A stretch of 59,884 nt of DNA from Spirochaetota bacterium (GCA_016935915.1 JAFGQB010000135.1:1-59884), one strand, 5' to 3'; shown: positions 17,239 to 25,913, counted from the first letter of the stretch. Made by a program: numbers and translations. Notes: generated by a model from the letters alone, not told the origin.

Positions 17239-18369
17239 TCACTTTATATTTAAAGATGTTGCTATTTGGTTTAAATATTTTGCGGCTAATTTACCAGCCT
17301 GCCCCCTTATTTTTTCAGGATATATAGTATCAATAAATTCCTTTGATTTGTCTTTCATTCCGTATTTTAAAGCTATTTCTATTAATTCATTTAGATGGTT
17401 TATATCTGCAGCATGATAGCCAATATTTTCATTATATATTTTATACTCAAAATTATTAGGATCATCTTTAAAATGAGCCAACACATCTCTCTTACAAATC
17501 CAATCAGGAAAAATAACTGGTTTTCCTAATATCCAAGATTCGTAAATTGTGCTTCCTGCATCTGCAATAATTACATCAGCATCAATTAACTCTTGAAAAG
17601 TTGGTGTATGTTTAATGTTGCTGTTTAGCTTACTTGTAGGATGTAAAGCTATACTTTTTTCGTAATTGTTACTTATATTATTAATCAATGATAAACATTC
17701 AGGATATGAGCTTCTTCCACTATGAGATCCATTGTATCCATGAGTAGGCATCCAAACTATATATGGCTTTTTTCTTTCTGTCTTTTTAACCTCACCATTT
17801 ATTAGAGGATCTAATTTTGTATATCCACAAACAAAAATTTCCCCCTTATAGCCTGTTTCTCTCATTCTTTTTTGCCATGCAGGACCAGGGACAAAAGCAT
17901 AATTATAATCTTTTATATTTTTACCAATCCAATAATTTTTATCACCTATTCCATGAGAAAAAAAGACATCATATGGACCAACAGGAACTTTCATAAATTG
18001 ATTAATTCTTTTTGATGAGAAAAAGCGACAATTTATTGTGGTTAATGGTCTATTGCTATATCCAGCATTTTTCAAATATTTAATTATTGGATTTGATAAT
18101 GCTTGAATAGCATATTTGTATGACTCTCCAGCATACTGGCTTTGAATGTCATAGCAAAAATTAAAAGTTTTTCCATTGTGTTTAAGCCCTAATGATTCCA
18201 TAAAACTTTTATTATTAGTTCGATTAACTCTTAATTGCTTATAGCATCTAAGGTTTCTAAATTCTTCTTGAGCTGGAGACATATCCAAAATTACTTCTTT
18301 AAAAGCAGGGAATAACTTATCTCCTACTTTAAGATCAAAATGTGCAGTATTTAAAACAGTTACCCTCAT
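17239..18369 (-). CDS. CDP-polyol phosphotransferase, teichoic acid type (TagF/TarF-like)
   Basis: 376 residues. The C-terminal half matches the CDP-glycerol/CDP-ribitol glycerophosphotransferase family: VWMPTHGYNGSHSGRSS, IALHPTSK, DADVIIADAGSTIYESWILG and PVIFPDW are its typical blocks (about residues 205-300), with the His in MPTH and the HP motif as likely catalytic/phosphate residues. It would move a polyol phosphate from CDP-polyol to a glycan or teichoic acid chain. With the IspD-like and SDR genes just upstream, CDP-ribitol is the most economical donor guess. Final gene of the module. Confidence 0.8.
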   Translation of the reverse strand: MRVTVLNTAHFDLKVGDKLFPAFKEVILDMSPAQEEFRNLRCYKQLRVNRTNNKSFMESLGLKHNGKTFNFCYDIQSQYAGESYKYAIQALSNPIIKYLKNAGYSNRPLTTINCRFFSSKRINQFMKVPVGPYDVFFSHGIGDKNYWIGKNIKDYNYAFVPGPAWQKRMRETGYKGEIFVCGYTKLDPLINGEVKKTERKKPYIVWMPTHGYNGSHSGRSSYPECLSLINNISNNYEKSIALHPTSKLNSNIKHTPTFQELIDADVIIADAGSTIYESWILGKPVIFPDWICKRDVLAHFKDDPNNFEYKIYNENIGYHAADINHLNELIEIALKYGMKDKSKEFIDTIYPEKIRGQAGKLAAKYLNQIATSLNIK

Positions 18370-18382
18370 ATTTTCATTCCTT

Positions 18383-18991
18383 TCATTTTATAGTCAATAT
18401 TTGTCCATCTAATTTTTCACCATTAATTATTAAATTATAAACAAAATCCGCTACATCAGCAGGCTTTAACATATTTATAAAATCATCATCAGGATTAATA
18501 TAATGTCTCATGTCTGTATCAACCGCAGATGGACAAACACAATATACTTTTATTCCATAATCTTTTAATTCTTCGGCTAAACTAAGACTGAAATTTATAA
18601 TTGCCGCTTTTGTAGCAGCATAAGCTGCCCTTCCTGGTCTGGCTCCCAAACCAGCGGTTGAAGCAATATTGATTATTTTACCTTTTATTTTTCTTTCAAT
18701 ACAGTGTTTTATATATGTTTTGCAACAATTAAATGTTCCATGAACATTTACATTGAACTGTTTTTTCCAATCATAGCTTGTTAATTCACTTACATTCCCT
18801 ACTTTGATAATTCCAGCATTATTTATTAATACATCAATATTATAAGGATCGGTTAAAATATAATCTATGCAATTAGATTTTCTTACATCTGTTTTAGTAG
18901 TTACTCCATAAATACGTCCCCCTAATTTGATACATCTTTCTGAAATTGCATTTCCTATTCCTCTACTACTCCCTGTTATTATAATATTCAT
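18383..18991 (-). CDS. short-chain dehydrogenase/reductase, candidate ribulose-5-phosphate reductase
   Basis: 202 residues, a compact classical SDR. The dinucleotide loop is TGSSRGIG (residues 6-13), then NNAG (about 57-60), the catalytic Ser in IASTAGLGAR (about 112) and YAATKAA with the Tyr and Lys (about 123-127). It overlaps the cytidylyltransferase gene by 26 bases. The same two domains are fused in the bifunctional CDP-ribitol synthase Bcs1/Acs1 of Haemophilus, so this is probably the reductase that makes ribitol-5-phosphate. The substrate remains an inference. Confidence 0.75.
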   Translation of the reverse strand: MNIIITGSSRGIGNAISERCIKLGGRIYGVTTKTDVRKSNCIDYILTDPYNIDVLINNAGIIKVGNVSELTSYDWKKQFNVNVHGTFNCCKTYIKHCIERKIKGKIINIASTAGLGARPGRAAYAATKAAIINFSLSLAEELKDYGIKVYCVCPSAVDTDMRHYINPDDDFINMLKPADVADFVYNLIINGEKLDGQILTIK

Positions 18992-19628
18992 AAATACCCT
19001 CCGCTATTACCAAATCTAAGGGAGTAGTAATTTTAATATTACATTGTTCTCCTTTTAATACCTTTGGCTTAATATTTGAAAAATTCATAACCAGTGCCGA
19101 GTCATCAGTAAAATTAAGCAAATTTGTCTTTTTTGCCTTTTCATGACATTCATTAAGTAATTTAAATTGATACTTTTGAGGCATTTGAACTTCACCACAG
19201 AAATCCCTATCAATTACTTTGCCAAAATCCTGTATTACTGTTGAATAAAAAGAACTCCTAGGGACAATAAAGTCTCCTGTAAATTTTAAAACTTTTCTAA
19301 TTAATTTTTCAGAACAAAATGGCCTTACAGCTTCCATAATTAAAACATAATCAGTTTCACACTTTTTCAATGCATTATATACAGATAATTGCCTAGTTTC
19401 ACCTTTTTCAACTAGTTCATAATTTTTGATATAGTAATCAGTTAATATCATTTCAGTTTTATAAAAATTATTTGCTGATATAATAATTTTTCCTATCTCT
19501 TTAATTTTTCTTAATGTCTCAAGACCATATATTAATATAGGTTTTCCCTTCAACCTTGCAAACTGTTTCGGATATCCTAAATCAGCTCTTACTCCAGATC
19601 CACCAGATAAATAAATAACATCAATCAT
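18966..19628 (-). CDS. IspD/TarI-like cytidylyltransferase, candidate CDP-ribitol pyrophosphorylase
   Basis: 220 residues. The N-terminus YLSGGSGVRADLGYPKQFARL is the signature nucleotide-binding loop of the IspD/TarI group, and TDYVLIMEAVRPFCSEKLI and PQKYQFKLL are further family blocks. Members activate either methylerythritol phosphate or ribitol-5-phosphate with CTP. Coupling to an SDR and to a polyol-phosphate transferase favours ribitol-5-phosphate over the isoprenoid role. Starts 1 nt after the small gene upstream. Confidence 0.8.
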   Translation of the reverse strand: MIDVIYLSGGSGVRADLGYPKQFARLKGKPILIYGLETLRKIKEIGKIIISANNFYKTEMILTDYYIKNYELVEKGETRQLSVYNALKKCETDYVLIMEAVRPFCSEKLIRKVLKFTGDFIVPRSSFYSTVIQDFGKVIDRDFCGEVQMPQKYQFKLLNECHEKAKKTNLLNFTDDSALVMNFSNIKPKVLKGEQCNIKITTPLDLVIAEGIYEYYNNRE

Positions 19629-19629
19629 T

Positions 19630-19836
19630 CTAATTACCTACCTTAAATTCATTTTTATGTTGACTTATAAACTCAAGCGACTTAACAAAAGACCTCATAT
19701 CGTTTAAGTCACTGTTTATTTGTTCAAAACATGCAGATTGATATTTATTTAAATCTCCATCTTTTGATTTTAGAGTGTTTAAATCTTTAAATAATTTTAT
19801 AGTATTGTGTAATTGTCCTAATAATTCTTTATACAT
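19630..19836 (-). CDS. small helical protein, unknown
   Basis: 68 residues, all-helical and amphipathic (LGQLHNTIKLFKDLNTLKSK, DLNDMRSFVKSLEFISQH). I do not recognise it. It sits between the methyltransferase and cytidylyltransferase genes of the glycan module with good spacing, so it is likely real. Confidence 0.5.
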   Translation of the reverse strand: MYKELLGQLHNTIKLFKDLNTLKSKDGDLNKYQSACFEQINSDLNDMRSFVKSLEFISQHKNEFKVGN

Positions 19837-19861
19837 ATTAATCAGTCCCCTTTATTTCAAT

Positions 19862-20446
19862 TTATTTTTTCTTCAATATCCATGCAAAATATTTTTCTAA
19901 ACCTTTAATTAAATAACAACTTCTTTTCTCAATAAGTTTATATCCATACTTTTCAAATATCTTTTTATAATCTCTTAAATTTAATTCAATTAATATAATA
20001 TATTCACTTGCTATATTTGCCATTTCTTTTAAAATCCAATTGCTATCAACATGAATATGTTGCAATACCGCCATTGTATAGATGGTATTGAATTCATTTT
20101 CTTTAAATTTTAAAACACAATCTTCAATTGGCTTATTAATAATTCTTGCTTTTAATTCAGGAAAAAACTCTTTTTGTTTTTTTACTGCTTCTGTGCTAAT
20201 TTCAACACCTGTCAACGATTTATAGCCATCAATAAATAAACCATTTAGATTTCTTCCACAATTACAGCCTATTTCTAATATTTTCTTATTCTTAGGCACT
20301 TTATATTTAGCTAATAAACTTAATAAATATCTTGTCCTTTGTTCAGTATGTGGCCTAATATAATTTTCTGTTTTATTATGATCGTGCGGTGATTGCCAAT
20401 AATTCAAACATTCTTCAAGGCTATTCTTTCTAATATCATAATTCAT
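19862..20446 (-). CDS. class I SAM-dependent methyltransferase of the glycan module
   Basis: 194 residues. The SAM-binding loop is KILEIGCNCGRNLNGL (about residues 55-70), the acidic residue ending strand 2 is in LTGVEISTEAV, and the post-motif strand is NTIYTMAVLQHIHVD. It probably methylates a sugar or lipid-linked glycan intermediate. It overlaps the GT29-like gene by four bases, so the two are co-translated. Confidence 0.7.
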   Translation of the reverse strand: MNYDIRKNSLEECLNYWQSPHDHNKTENYIRPHTEQRTRYLLSLLAKYKVPKNKKILEIGCNCGRNLNGLFIDGYKSLTGVEISTEAVKKQKEFFPELKARIINKPIEDCVLKFKENEFNTIYTMAVLQHIHVDSNWILKEMANIASEYIILIELNLRDYKKIFEKYGYKLIEKRSCYLIKGLEKYFAWILKKK

Positions 20447-21231
20447 ATTTTAGATCTCCATTCTTTAAGTATTTTATTATCAATAATAATTCTATCATCA
20501 TTTCTAAATACTTCTAATAGTAATTTTATTTGTATGTTGTAATTATGAACTAATTTTCCTTTTCTTCTTTTCTTGCCATCAACTCTTACAAGTTTCTTCT
20601 CAAGATCATCCCATTTTAAAGTTTCCACTGGTAAACTATAAAATGGATGATAGCCCACCGAATAAAAGTCACACCCAACTATTTCTAATGATTTTATGTC
20701 CATACTTAAGATATGTAAAATTGTCAAAGTACTCATATTTGGATCACTTCTGTTTAAAATAGTTTGAAGTTCACCCAGAAATATATTTGTTACTGGGACT
20801 ATAGTAATTTGTTTATTCTGTCTTTTAGCTTTTTCAAAATCTGAATTAATTTTTATGAATTTACCTAAAAAAGCTTTATCCCTCGAAGATCCATTCAATG
20901 GATCTCGTTTAGAGACAAAATATTTTATACCATCACCTTGTAACATTTGAATTCTTCCTAAGTTGAACTTATTTGCTGTATAATGCAACATAGTATTAAT
21001 AGCACCTGTGTGATATAAAACATCAGTACGAGATCCTATATCTTTATGATACTTTTTTTGTGACATAACTGGATAAGATTGATTCATTCGTACCACTACA
21101 TCAGCAGCATTAATTTTCTTTCCCAATCCACTATTTTTTAATGATTTACTAGGACCAACTAAAATAACTTTTTTACCTTCTAAATATTTTCTATAATCTT
21201 TTATATTATTCTGGTAGTTCTGCATGTTCAT
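20443..21231 (-). CDS. sialyltransferase-like glycosyltransferase (GT29 type)
   Basis: 262 residues. KKVILVGPSKSLKNSGLG with KINAADVVVRMNQS (about residues 19-50) is the sialylmotif-L-like signature of family GT29, which transfers sialic or other nonulosonic acids from a CMP donor. A second block near MSTLTILHILSMDIKSLEIV and GCDFYSVGYHPFYS fits the motif S/VS region. In this operon, with nonulosonate-pathway genes, the natural donor would be a CMP-nonulosonate made by the neighbouring enzymes. GT29 domains are known mostly from eukaryotes and a minority of bacterial capsule loci. Confidence 0.65.
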   Translation of the reverse strand: MNMQNYQNNIKDYRKYLEGKKVILVGPSKSLKNSGLGKKINAADVVVRMNQSYPVMSQKKYHKDIGSRTDVLYHTGAINTMLHYTANKFNLGRIQMLQGDGIKYFVSKRDPLNGSSRDKAFLGKFIKINSDFEKAKRQNKQITIVPVTNIFLGELQTILNRSDPNMSTLTILHILSMDIKSLEIVGCDFYSVGYHPFYSLPVETLKWDDLEKKLVRVDGKKRRKGKLVHNYNIQIKLLLEVFRNDDRIIIDNKILKEWRSKI

Positions 21232-22318
21232 CCCATCCTATTATTTGTTTTATTATTTTTAAATATTCATTGTATAATAAATCAATTTCCCTTAATGTAT
21301 TTCTTGTAATATCAAAGTTACTATCAATTTCTTTTTGCAATATAGATATTATTTGAGTAATATTTATATTACTTCGTCTTCCTAAATCACTAAGTATCAA
21401 AGAATCTTCTTTTATCTTAATTGCTTCTTTTTTTACATAATCAGGAGCTGCATGAATACCTAAACCGTTAAAAGTTACTAAATGTCCCCATCCACGTCCA
21501 TCCTCAGCTATTAAAAATGATGGTTTTCTGTTTTTTAAAAACCATTTATGTGCGTGAAGTCTAAAACCTATATGCATATCTATATTGTTGTAATAATCTA
21601 AATTGCTGGAATCTCCTGATAAATCAACATACTTTTTATATAATCTTTCATCACTAAGTACTTGATGAGTCGTTAAAATTACCTTAAATTTAAAATGTTT
21701 TTCAAGTTCATTCTTTAACTTATCAACTTCTTTATAATAATAAATATTATGTGGAAGTGAAATTGCGATTTTATTGATAGAATAACATTCTAATGATTTT
21801 TTTATTTTAATTTTATCAAATAAAGCTAAATCGCCCAAAACAGGCACTTCTAAACCATTATATCTTAACAAATTACTTGTTAAAACATCTCTACAGGTTA
21901 CACAACTGTTTTCATCATTTAAAAGATATTTTAATAATGCTTTTTCATATGAATTAATTTTGTTTTTAGTCTGGGCAATTGTTCCTGGATATACACACCA
22001 CGAACATCCTAAAGCAAAAACAGGAATATTTAACCTTATAGCTTTTTCAAGATATTTAATTCTAGTTTTTAAATTCTCTTGACCTTCTAAAGATATTCTA
22101 AAAGCAGGCATTAATATTTTGTCATAATGATCTTTTAAATTTAAAGAATTAAATAATTGTTCTCTATTTTCTGTTGATTTTGCTATTGATACCACATCAA
22201 AATATATTTCTTTTTTAGAATGATCTTTGATTAATTTTATTAATGACTCAACTATTAGATCATCCCCTGAATTTCTAAGTCCATCAATCGCATAGGGTGT
22301 TAATATTAATAAATTCAT
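21206..22318 (-). CDS. polysaccharide pyruvyl transferase-like protein
   Basis: 370 residues. The N-terminal YAIDGLRNSGDDLI with a GD motif (about 9-22), ALGCSWCVYPG, TCRDVLTS and the late HIGFRLHAHKWFL (about residue 240) are typical of the PS_pyruv_trans family, which transfers pyruvate from PEP to form ketals on exopolysaccharides or wall sugars. It overlaps the GT29 gene by 26 bases. The sugar acceptor cannot be read from the sequence. Confidence 0.75.
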   Translation of the reverse strand: MNLLILTPYAIDGLRNSGDDLIVESLIKLIKDHSKKEIYFDVVSIAKSTENREQLFNSLNLKDHYDKILMPAFRISLEGQENLKTRIKYLEKAIRLNIPVFALGCSWCVYPGTIAQTKNKINSYEKALLKYLLNDENSCVTCRDVLTSNLLRYNGLEVPVLGDLALFDKIKIKKSLECYSINKIAISLPHNIYYYKEVDKLKNELEKHFKFKVILTTHQVLSDERLYKKYVDLSGDSSNLDYYNNIDMHIGFRLHAHKWFLKNRKPSFLIAEDGRGWGHLVTFNGLGIHAAPDYVKKEAIKIKEDSLILSDLGRRSNINITQIISILQKEIDSNFDITRNTLREIDLLYNEYLKIIKQIIGWDEHAELPE

Positions 22319-22328
22319 ATATTACCTC

Positions 22329-22892
22329 TCAATCAATAAGATTCTTTATATAACAAGTTTCTTTATTAAAATTAAAATACATGCTATTATAATATTTACC
22401 ATTGTAATATTTTCTATTTGGTAATATTGCAATTTCACTTCCATTAAATTCATCAATCATCTTTTCCCAAAACTTTATATGTGGCGAACACGAATAACAT
22501 TCTCCAAAAATATTTTCTAAATTCAAAGATGAAAAGCCCCATTTTAATAATTGATAACAAGCAATTCTTCCATATCCTTTACCTATATATTCAGGGTTAA
22601 CAATTAAACTTATTTCGCCCAATCTATTTTCCCATTGAATACCTACAATTCCTATACATGCAATCAATTTCAAATCTGGCATATTTCCATACATACCTAT
22701 ATATCTATGATTAGAATTTCTATTACATATTTCATTATGATAAAAATTACTTTGCATTTCCTTTGTTAATTTTTGAGTAGTTCTGAGAATATTCCCATCA
22801 AGAAGATTTCTCCATTTACGAACTAGATCAAAAGATTTTTCACACAAACTATCTAACTTGAAATTCATGGGTATATTTATATCGAGTTCCAC
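22329..22892 (-). CDS. GNAT N-acetyltransferase, PseH-like candidate
   Basis: 187 residues. The acetyl-CoA loop is GEISLIVNPEYIGKGYGRIA (about residues 98-117; the R/Q-x-x-G-x-G/A motif is IGKGYGR), followed by the last GNAT strands (ILPNRKYYNGKYYN). It overlaps the cytidylyltransferase gene by 44 bases. In pathways making pseudaminic acid, an acetyltransferase (PseH) acts on the 4-amino sugar from PseC, which fits the neighbourhood. GTG at 22892 is the likely start; the ATG at 22868 is the alternative. Confidence 0.65.
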   Translation of the reverse strand: MELDINIPMNFKLDSLCEKSFDLVRKWRNLLDGNILRTTQKLTKEMQSNFYHNEICNRNSNHRYIGMYGNMPDLKLIACIGIVGIQWENRLGEISLIVNPEYIGKGYGRIACYQLLKWGFSSLNLENIFGECYSCSPHIKFWEKMIDEFNGSEIAILPNRKYYNGKYYNSMYFNFNKETCYIKNLID

Positions 22893-23571
22893 TCAAATCG
22901 CCTTCTTTCATTACATACATTTTAATAATATCTGATACCTTATTAAATTCTTCTAAAGTATCTATACTCCATTTATCTCTAAATAATGTTTTATCATCTG
23001 AGCCAGCATAATAAGAATTAAATGTTCCAATTTTATATTTATCAGGTCTATTCTTAAATGCCAATGTTACATGTTCCCTTTCTTCTTTATTAGCAATATT
23101 ATTTATAGCAATCATAGCTTTTTTAGTCATTGCTTCAACATCAAGACCACTGCAATAATTACCTTTATTATGCGAAAAGTCACATTCATTATATATATGA
23201 TGCATCATTATTTCATCAATTAAATAAGAATTGAAAGCCAATAACGGACAATCATGTGTTAGTCTTACAATGTTTTCAACTTCACAGTCAAGACCTTTTT
23301 CAATTTCTTCAACAGTCTCAACAAATCTTCCTAGAACATCATTTCGATCTTCCATATTGCTTATATGTACATATGCATCCTCATAATAATCCATTATAAA
23401 ATTAACATCTTTAGGACTATTTGTCGTTGCTAAAACAACATGATCAATTGTCTTCGCTCGTCTACCTGCAGCGATTACATATTCAAGTAATGTATTCACA
23501 CCTATTTTTAAACCTGCTTTTCCTGGAAGCCGACTAGAATCAATTCTAGTCGGTATTATTACTATATTCAT
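22849..23571 (-). CDS. CMP-nonulosonate cytidylyltransferase (PseF/SpsF family)
   Basis: 240 residues of the CTP_transf_3 fold: PTRIDSSRLPGKAGL (residues 7-21) is the nucleotide-binding loop, and NIVRLTHDCPLLAFNSYLID carries a metal-binding Asp. SpsF of spore coat and PseF of pseudaminic acid pathways are the closest types. It would activate the nonulosonic acid with CTP, giving the donor for the GT29-like enzyme downstream. Located one gene after the synthase block. Confidence 0.75.
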   Translation of the reverse strand: MNIVIIPTRIDSSRLPGKAGLKIGVNTLLEYVIAAGRRAKTIDHVVLATTNSPKDVNFIMDYYEDAYVHISNMEDRNDVLGRFVETVEEIEKGLDCEVENIVRLTHDCPLLAFNSYLIDEIMMHHIYNECDFSHNKGNYCSGLDVEAMTKKAMIAINNIANKEEREHVTLAFKNRPDKYKIGTFNSYYAGSDDKTLFRDKWSIDTLEEFNKVSDIIKMYVMKEGDLSGTRYKYTHEFQVR

Positions 23572-23588
23572 TGTTTCTCCTCATTTCT

Positions 23589-23927
23589 TTACTCATAATA
23601 AAATAACCATTTTTTTACTTGTTTCCATTCTTTTATACTTTCAAAAAATTTTCTTTCTTTTTCTTCTTTCATTTGTTTAATTATCATAAAAAAATATTTT
23701 ATAAATTTATCATCTTTCAAAAGAATATCAGTTAAAATAAAATAATGTTCATTTCCACAAATTGTTCCAAATACACTAGTTTTATATATTTCTTTATTAT
23801 GATAATTTATTTCGTAAAAATCATCATAATTATAATTTAAAAAACTGTGAAGTCTTATCCTTGTATAATGCAAATTTTTATAATTAAATGAATAATTATT
23901 TTTAAATATAATTTTTTTCTTATCCAT
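23589..23927 (-). CDS. unknown protein of the glycan module
   Basis: 112 residues, aromatic and basic (Tyr/Phe/Lys-rich, KKIIFKNNYSFNYKNLHYTR), ending WKQVKKWLFYYE. No domain recognised. Its start overlaps the preceding gene and it precedes the cytidylyltransferase, so it belongs to the operon. Confidence 0.45.
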   Translation of the reverse strand: MDKKKIIFKNNYSFNYKNLHYTRIRLHSFLNYNYDDFYEINYHNKEIYKTSVFGTICGNEHYFILTDILLKDDKFIKYFFMIIKQMKEEKERKFFESIKEWKQVKKWLFYYE

Positions 23928-24204
23928 TCTTAACTATTTTACCATTCTTTAAAATATATCCTTCTCTTCCACTATTTCTAAAATCATATATTTTATAGGC
24001 CTGATTATAAACTTCCTTTTCTATATCAAGTTTCTGCGATATTTGTTTCAAAGGGGCAACTAAATTTAATAAATTTCCAGACATCTCAGTATCATTATTA
24101 TAATAATATGCGATATCCGCTTTCCTTTGATAATCAGCTATTTTAAATGCAATTGCATCTATTACTCTTTTTCTGAAAACATTTTTTTTAAATATATCTA
24201 GCAT
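23920..24204 (-). CDS. small helical protein of the glycan module, unknown
   Basis: About 94 residues from the ATG at 24204, chosen because GAGG lies 9 nt upstream; the longer frame would start inside the synthase gene. Mostly helical with a C-terminal YILKNGKIVKNG tail. It starts 1 nt before the synthase stop. Function unknown. Confidence 0.45.
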   Translation of the reverse strand: MLDIFKKNVFRKRVIDAIAFKIADYQRKADIAYYYNNDTEMSGNLLNLVAPLKQISQKLDIEKEVYNQAYKIYDFRNSGREGYILKNGKIVKNG

Positions 24205-24205
24205 A

Positions 24206-24823
24206 TTACAATACCTCACTTAATTGCTCTGGAGTTCTTGCAAATTCTCCAGCATCTAAACCTGTTGAATCTTCTAATTTATAATGCCATTCAATAACAC
24301 TAGGAAGTAAATTTTTAAATAAATTAAAATTTGTTGTATGATCTGAGATTATACAACCAGGTTTTAATTTCATTTTTAAATAGTCTTTTTCATCTGCTGG
24401 ATAATTACTAATACACCACATTTGCTTATAATTCTTTTTATTTCTTTCTAAATATAAAGGCACATTTGAAGAAATATATAACATCATATTATCAGGAATG
24501 TATTTTATTAAATAATGCAAATCTGTATTATTTGCAATCTTCACAAAAGGAATATCATAACTTAATAAAAAGTTTAATGATGCCCTGTCAAAAACTGATG
24601 CAGTCACCCAATATCCTAATTCACGTCCATACCAATATGCATAATCAAACGATTGTCTACTCAGAGGTATATTATCTCCTGCTTCACGAAATAACTGCCA
24701 TTTTACAATTATTTCATGTCTTCCGGTATCAATTTCTTTTAACTGATCATACATCTTCGATATATAATCTTTTGAATTTTTGCAAGTGTTCCCACTTCCA
24801 AAATCTAATATAATTGTACTCAT
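24206..24823 (-). CDS. short NeuB/PseI-family nonulosonic acid synthase-like protein
   Basis: 205 residues, clearly related to NeuB/PseI/SpsE but lacking the ~60-residue C-terminal antifreeze-like (SAF) domain and shortened elsewhere; family members are about 330-350 residues. Matching blocks are IIVKWQLF (VKFQ block), TASVFDRASLNFLLSYDIPF (about 70-90), VKIANNTDLHYL (KIAS-type), then NYPADEKDY, CIISDHT and EWHYKLEDSTGLDAGEFART near the end. The normal reaction condenses PEP with a 6-carbon amino sugar to give a 9-carbon nonulosonic acid. Whether this minimal form is active is unknown; some substrate residues may be missing. Confidence 0.65.
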   Translation of the reverse strand: MSTIILDFGSGNTCKNSKDYISKMYDQLKEIDTGRHEIIVKWQLFREAGDNIPLSRQSFDYAYWYGRELGYWVTASVFDRASLNFLLSYDIPFVKIANNTDLHYLIKYIPDNMMLYISSNVPLYLERNKKNYKQMWCISNYPADEKDYLKMKLKPGCIISDHTTNFNLFKNLLPSVIEWHYKLEDSTGLDAGEFARTPEQLSEVL

Positions 24824-24829
24824 TTTATT

Positions 24830-25156
24830 TTATTTTCCTTTCATTTTAACAATTAATTCTACTCTATTCCTACAATAAGTTTTATCAAAGATATTTGTAA
24901 CATGTTTCTTTACTGTATTTTCAGTAATAAAATGTTTAATAGCTATTTCTTTATATGATAAACTTGTAAGTAAGTCTCCTAATATTTCATTCTCTTTAAT
25001 ACTCAAATTTGAAAGATTTATATTATTAATTAAAGCCAATTTACCTGAAAAATATTTTAATTTATCAATGCTTTCTTTTACCTTGAATCCTCTCTCGATT
25101 CTTTCCTGATATAAAATAATTGCAGTTTCATAATATAATTTTTCAAACATCTTCAT
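24830..25156 (-). CDS. LuxR/GerE-type regulator with C-terminal HTH
   Basis: About 108 residues from the ATG at 25156, which overlaps the end of the rha gene (a longer frame uses a TTG). The C-terminal 60 residues are a LuxR-type helix-turn-helix: LSIKENEILGDLLTSLSYKE, then IAIKHFITENTVKKHV and NIFDKTYCRNRVELI. The N-terminal part is helical with no response-regulator domain. It precedes the synthase gene by 6 nt and may control the glycan genes. Confidence 0.7.
   Translation of the reverse strand: MKMFEKLYYETAIILYQERIERGFKVKESIDKLKYFSGKLALINNINLSNLSIKENEILGDLLTSLSYKEIAIKHFITENTVKKHVTNIFDKTYCRNRVELIVKMKGK
25131..25154. repeat. 24-bp direct repeat, copy 1 (flank of rha insertion)
   Basis: TAATATAATTTTTCAAACAT plus CTTC, identical to 26048-26071. 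This copy spans the stop of rha and the start of the LuxR-type gene. Confidence 0.9.
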
Positions 25157-25892
25157 TAACACCAATTTTTTCAATTTCAATATTTGGTAATATCTCTTTA
25201 AATCCTAAACTCTTTGACATTTCAATAACTCTTTTTTTTGCTAATTGAAATATATCTTTGTAATACATTTCATTATTCATTCCTTCAATTATTGCAGTTT
25301 TAACAATCATATCCGCTACAATAATCTTAGATAATTGTTGTATATTTAAAATTTCACGAACATTTTTAAATTTTTCTTTAAGTATAAAAAACGCTGAATT
25401 TTCCATTTTACTATAAATCATATAATATTTATCTGAACTCTTAGACCCTTGTTTCTTAGCGTATTCTATAAATATTTTTATTATATCTGTCTCTTGCTTT
25501 CTTTCAATTTTACTTTGATTTCTGGTTTCAATATATTGTTCATTCTGCTTTTGTGTTTTCTGCTCTATTATCCATTTTTTCATTTGATGAAATTGTTTTG
25601 ATATTTTAAGTTTCATTTTCATAACTGTATCAATTTCGTTGGCTTTTGTTCTCATATTCATAATTAAAAATATAAATTGTTCTTCATTTAAGTAATAAAC
25701 TTTTAAAGGCGCACCACCTTTTTTAGTTTTAGGTTTTAGCATCTCAAATGCTAAAACCCCTAATGTTTTTAATTCTTTTTCATATGTTTCAACCAATTTA
25801 TAAATAGTTCTATGTTCCCTTTTTAATTCATTTGCAATAATATTTGTTGACACATAGATTTCATCTCTTTTCACTGTCAATAAATTATTCAT
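25143..25892 (-). CDS. Rha-family phage regulatory protein (pRha)
   Basis: 249 residues. The N-terminal ~100 residues match the pRha domain: VSTNIIANELKREHRTIYKL, KTKKGGAPLKVYYLNEEQF and LIMNMRTKANEIDTVMKMKL. The C-terminal part is helical with a long Lys/Glu coiled coil. Rha proteins are phage regulators, and several act as antirepressors or interfere with host factors. It has its own promoter (25969-25997) with inverted repeats overlapping it. It lies inside the glycan operon flanked by a 24-bp direct repeat, so it looks like a later insertion. Confidence 0.82.
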   Translation of the reverse strand: MNNLLTVKRDEIYVSTNIIANELKREHRTIYKLVETYEKELKTLGVLAFEMLKPKTKKGGAPLKVYYLNEEQFIFLIMNMRTKANEIDTVMKMKLKISKQFHQMKKWIIEQKTQKQNEQYIETRNQSKIERKQETDIIKIFIEYAKKQGSKSSDKYYMIYSKMENSAFFILKEKFKNVREILNIQQLSKIIVADMIVKTAIIEGMNNEMYYKDIFQLAKKRVIEMSKSLGFKEILPNIEIEKIGVNEDV

Positions 25893-25913
25893 AGTAAATA
25901 AACCTTCCTATTG

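Noticed and set aside
18966-19628. Isoprenoid enzyme IspD (MEP pathway)
   Set aside because: Family fold is shared, but the coupled SDR and polyol-phosphate transferase and lack of other isoprenoid genes favour CDP-ribitol synthesis.
24466-24813. Plus-strand open frame of 115 codons
   Set aside because: Antisense shadow of the NeuB-like gene, without ribosome binding site or plausible protein composition.
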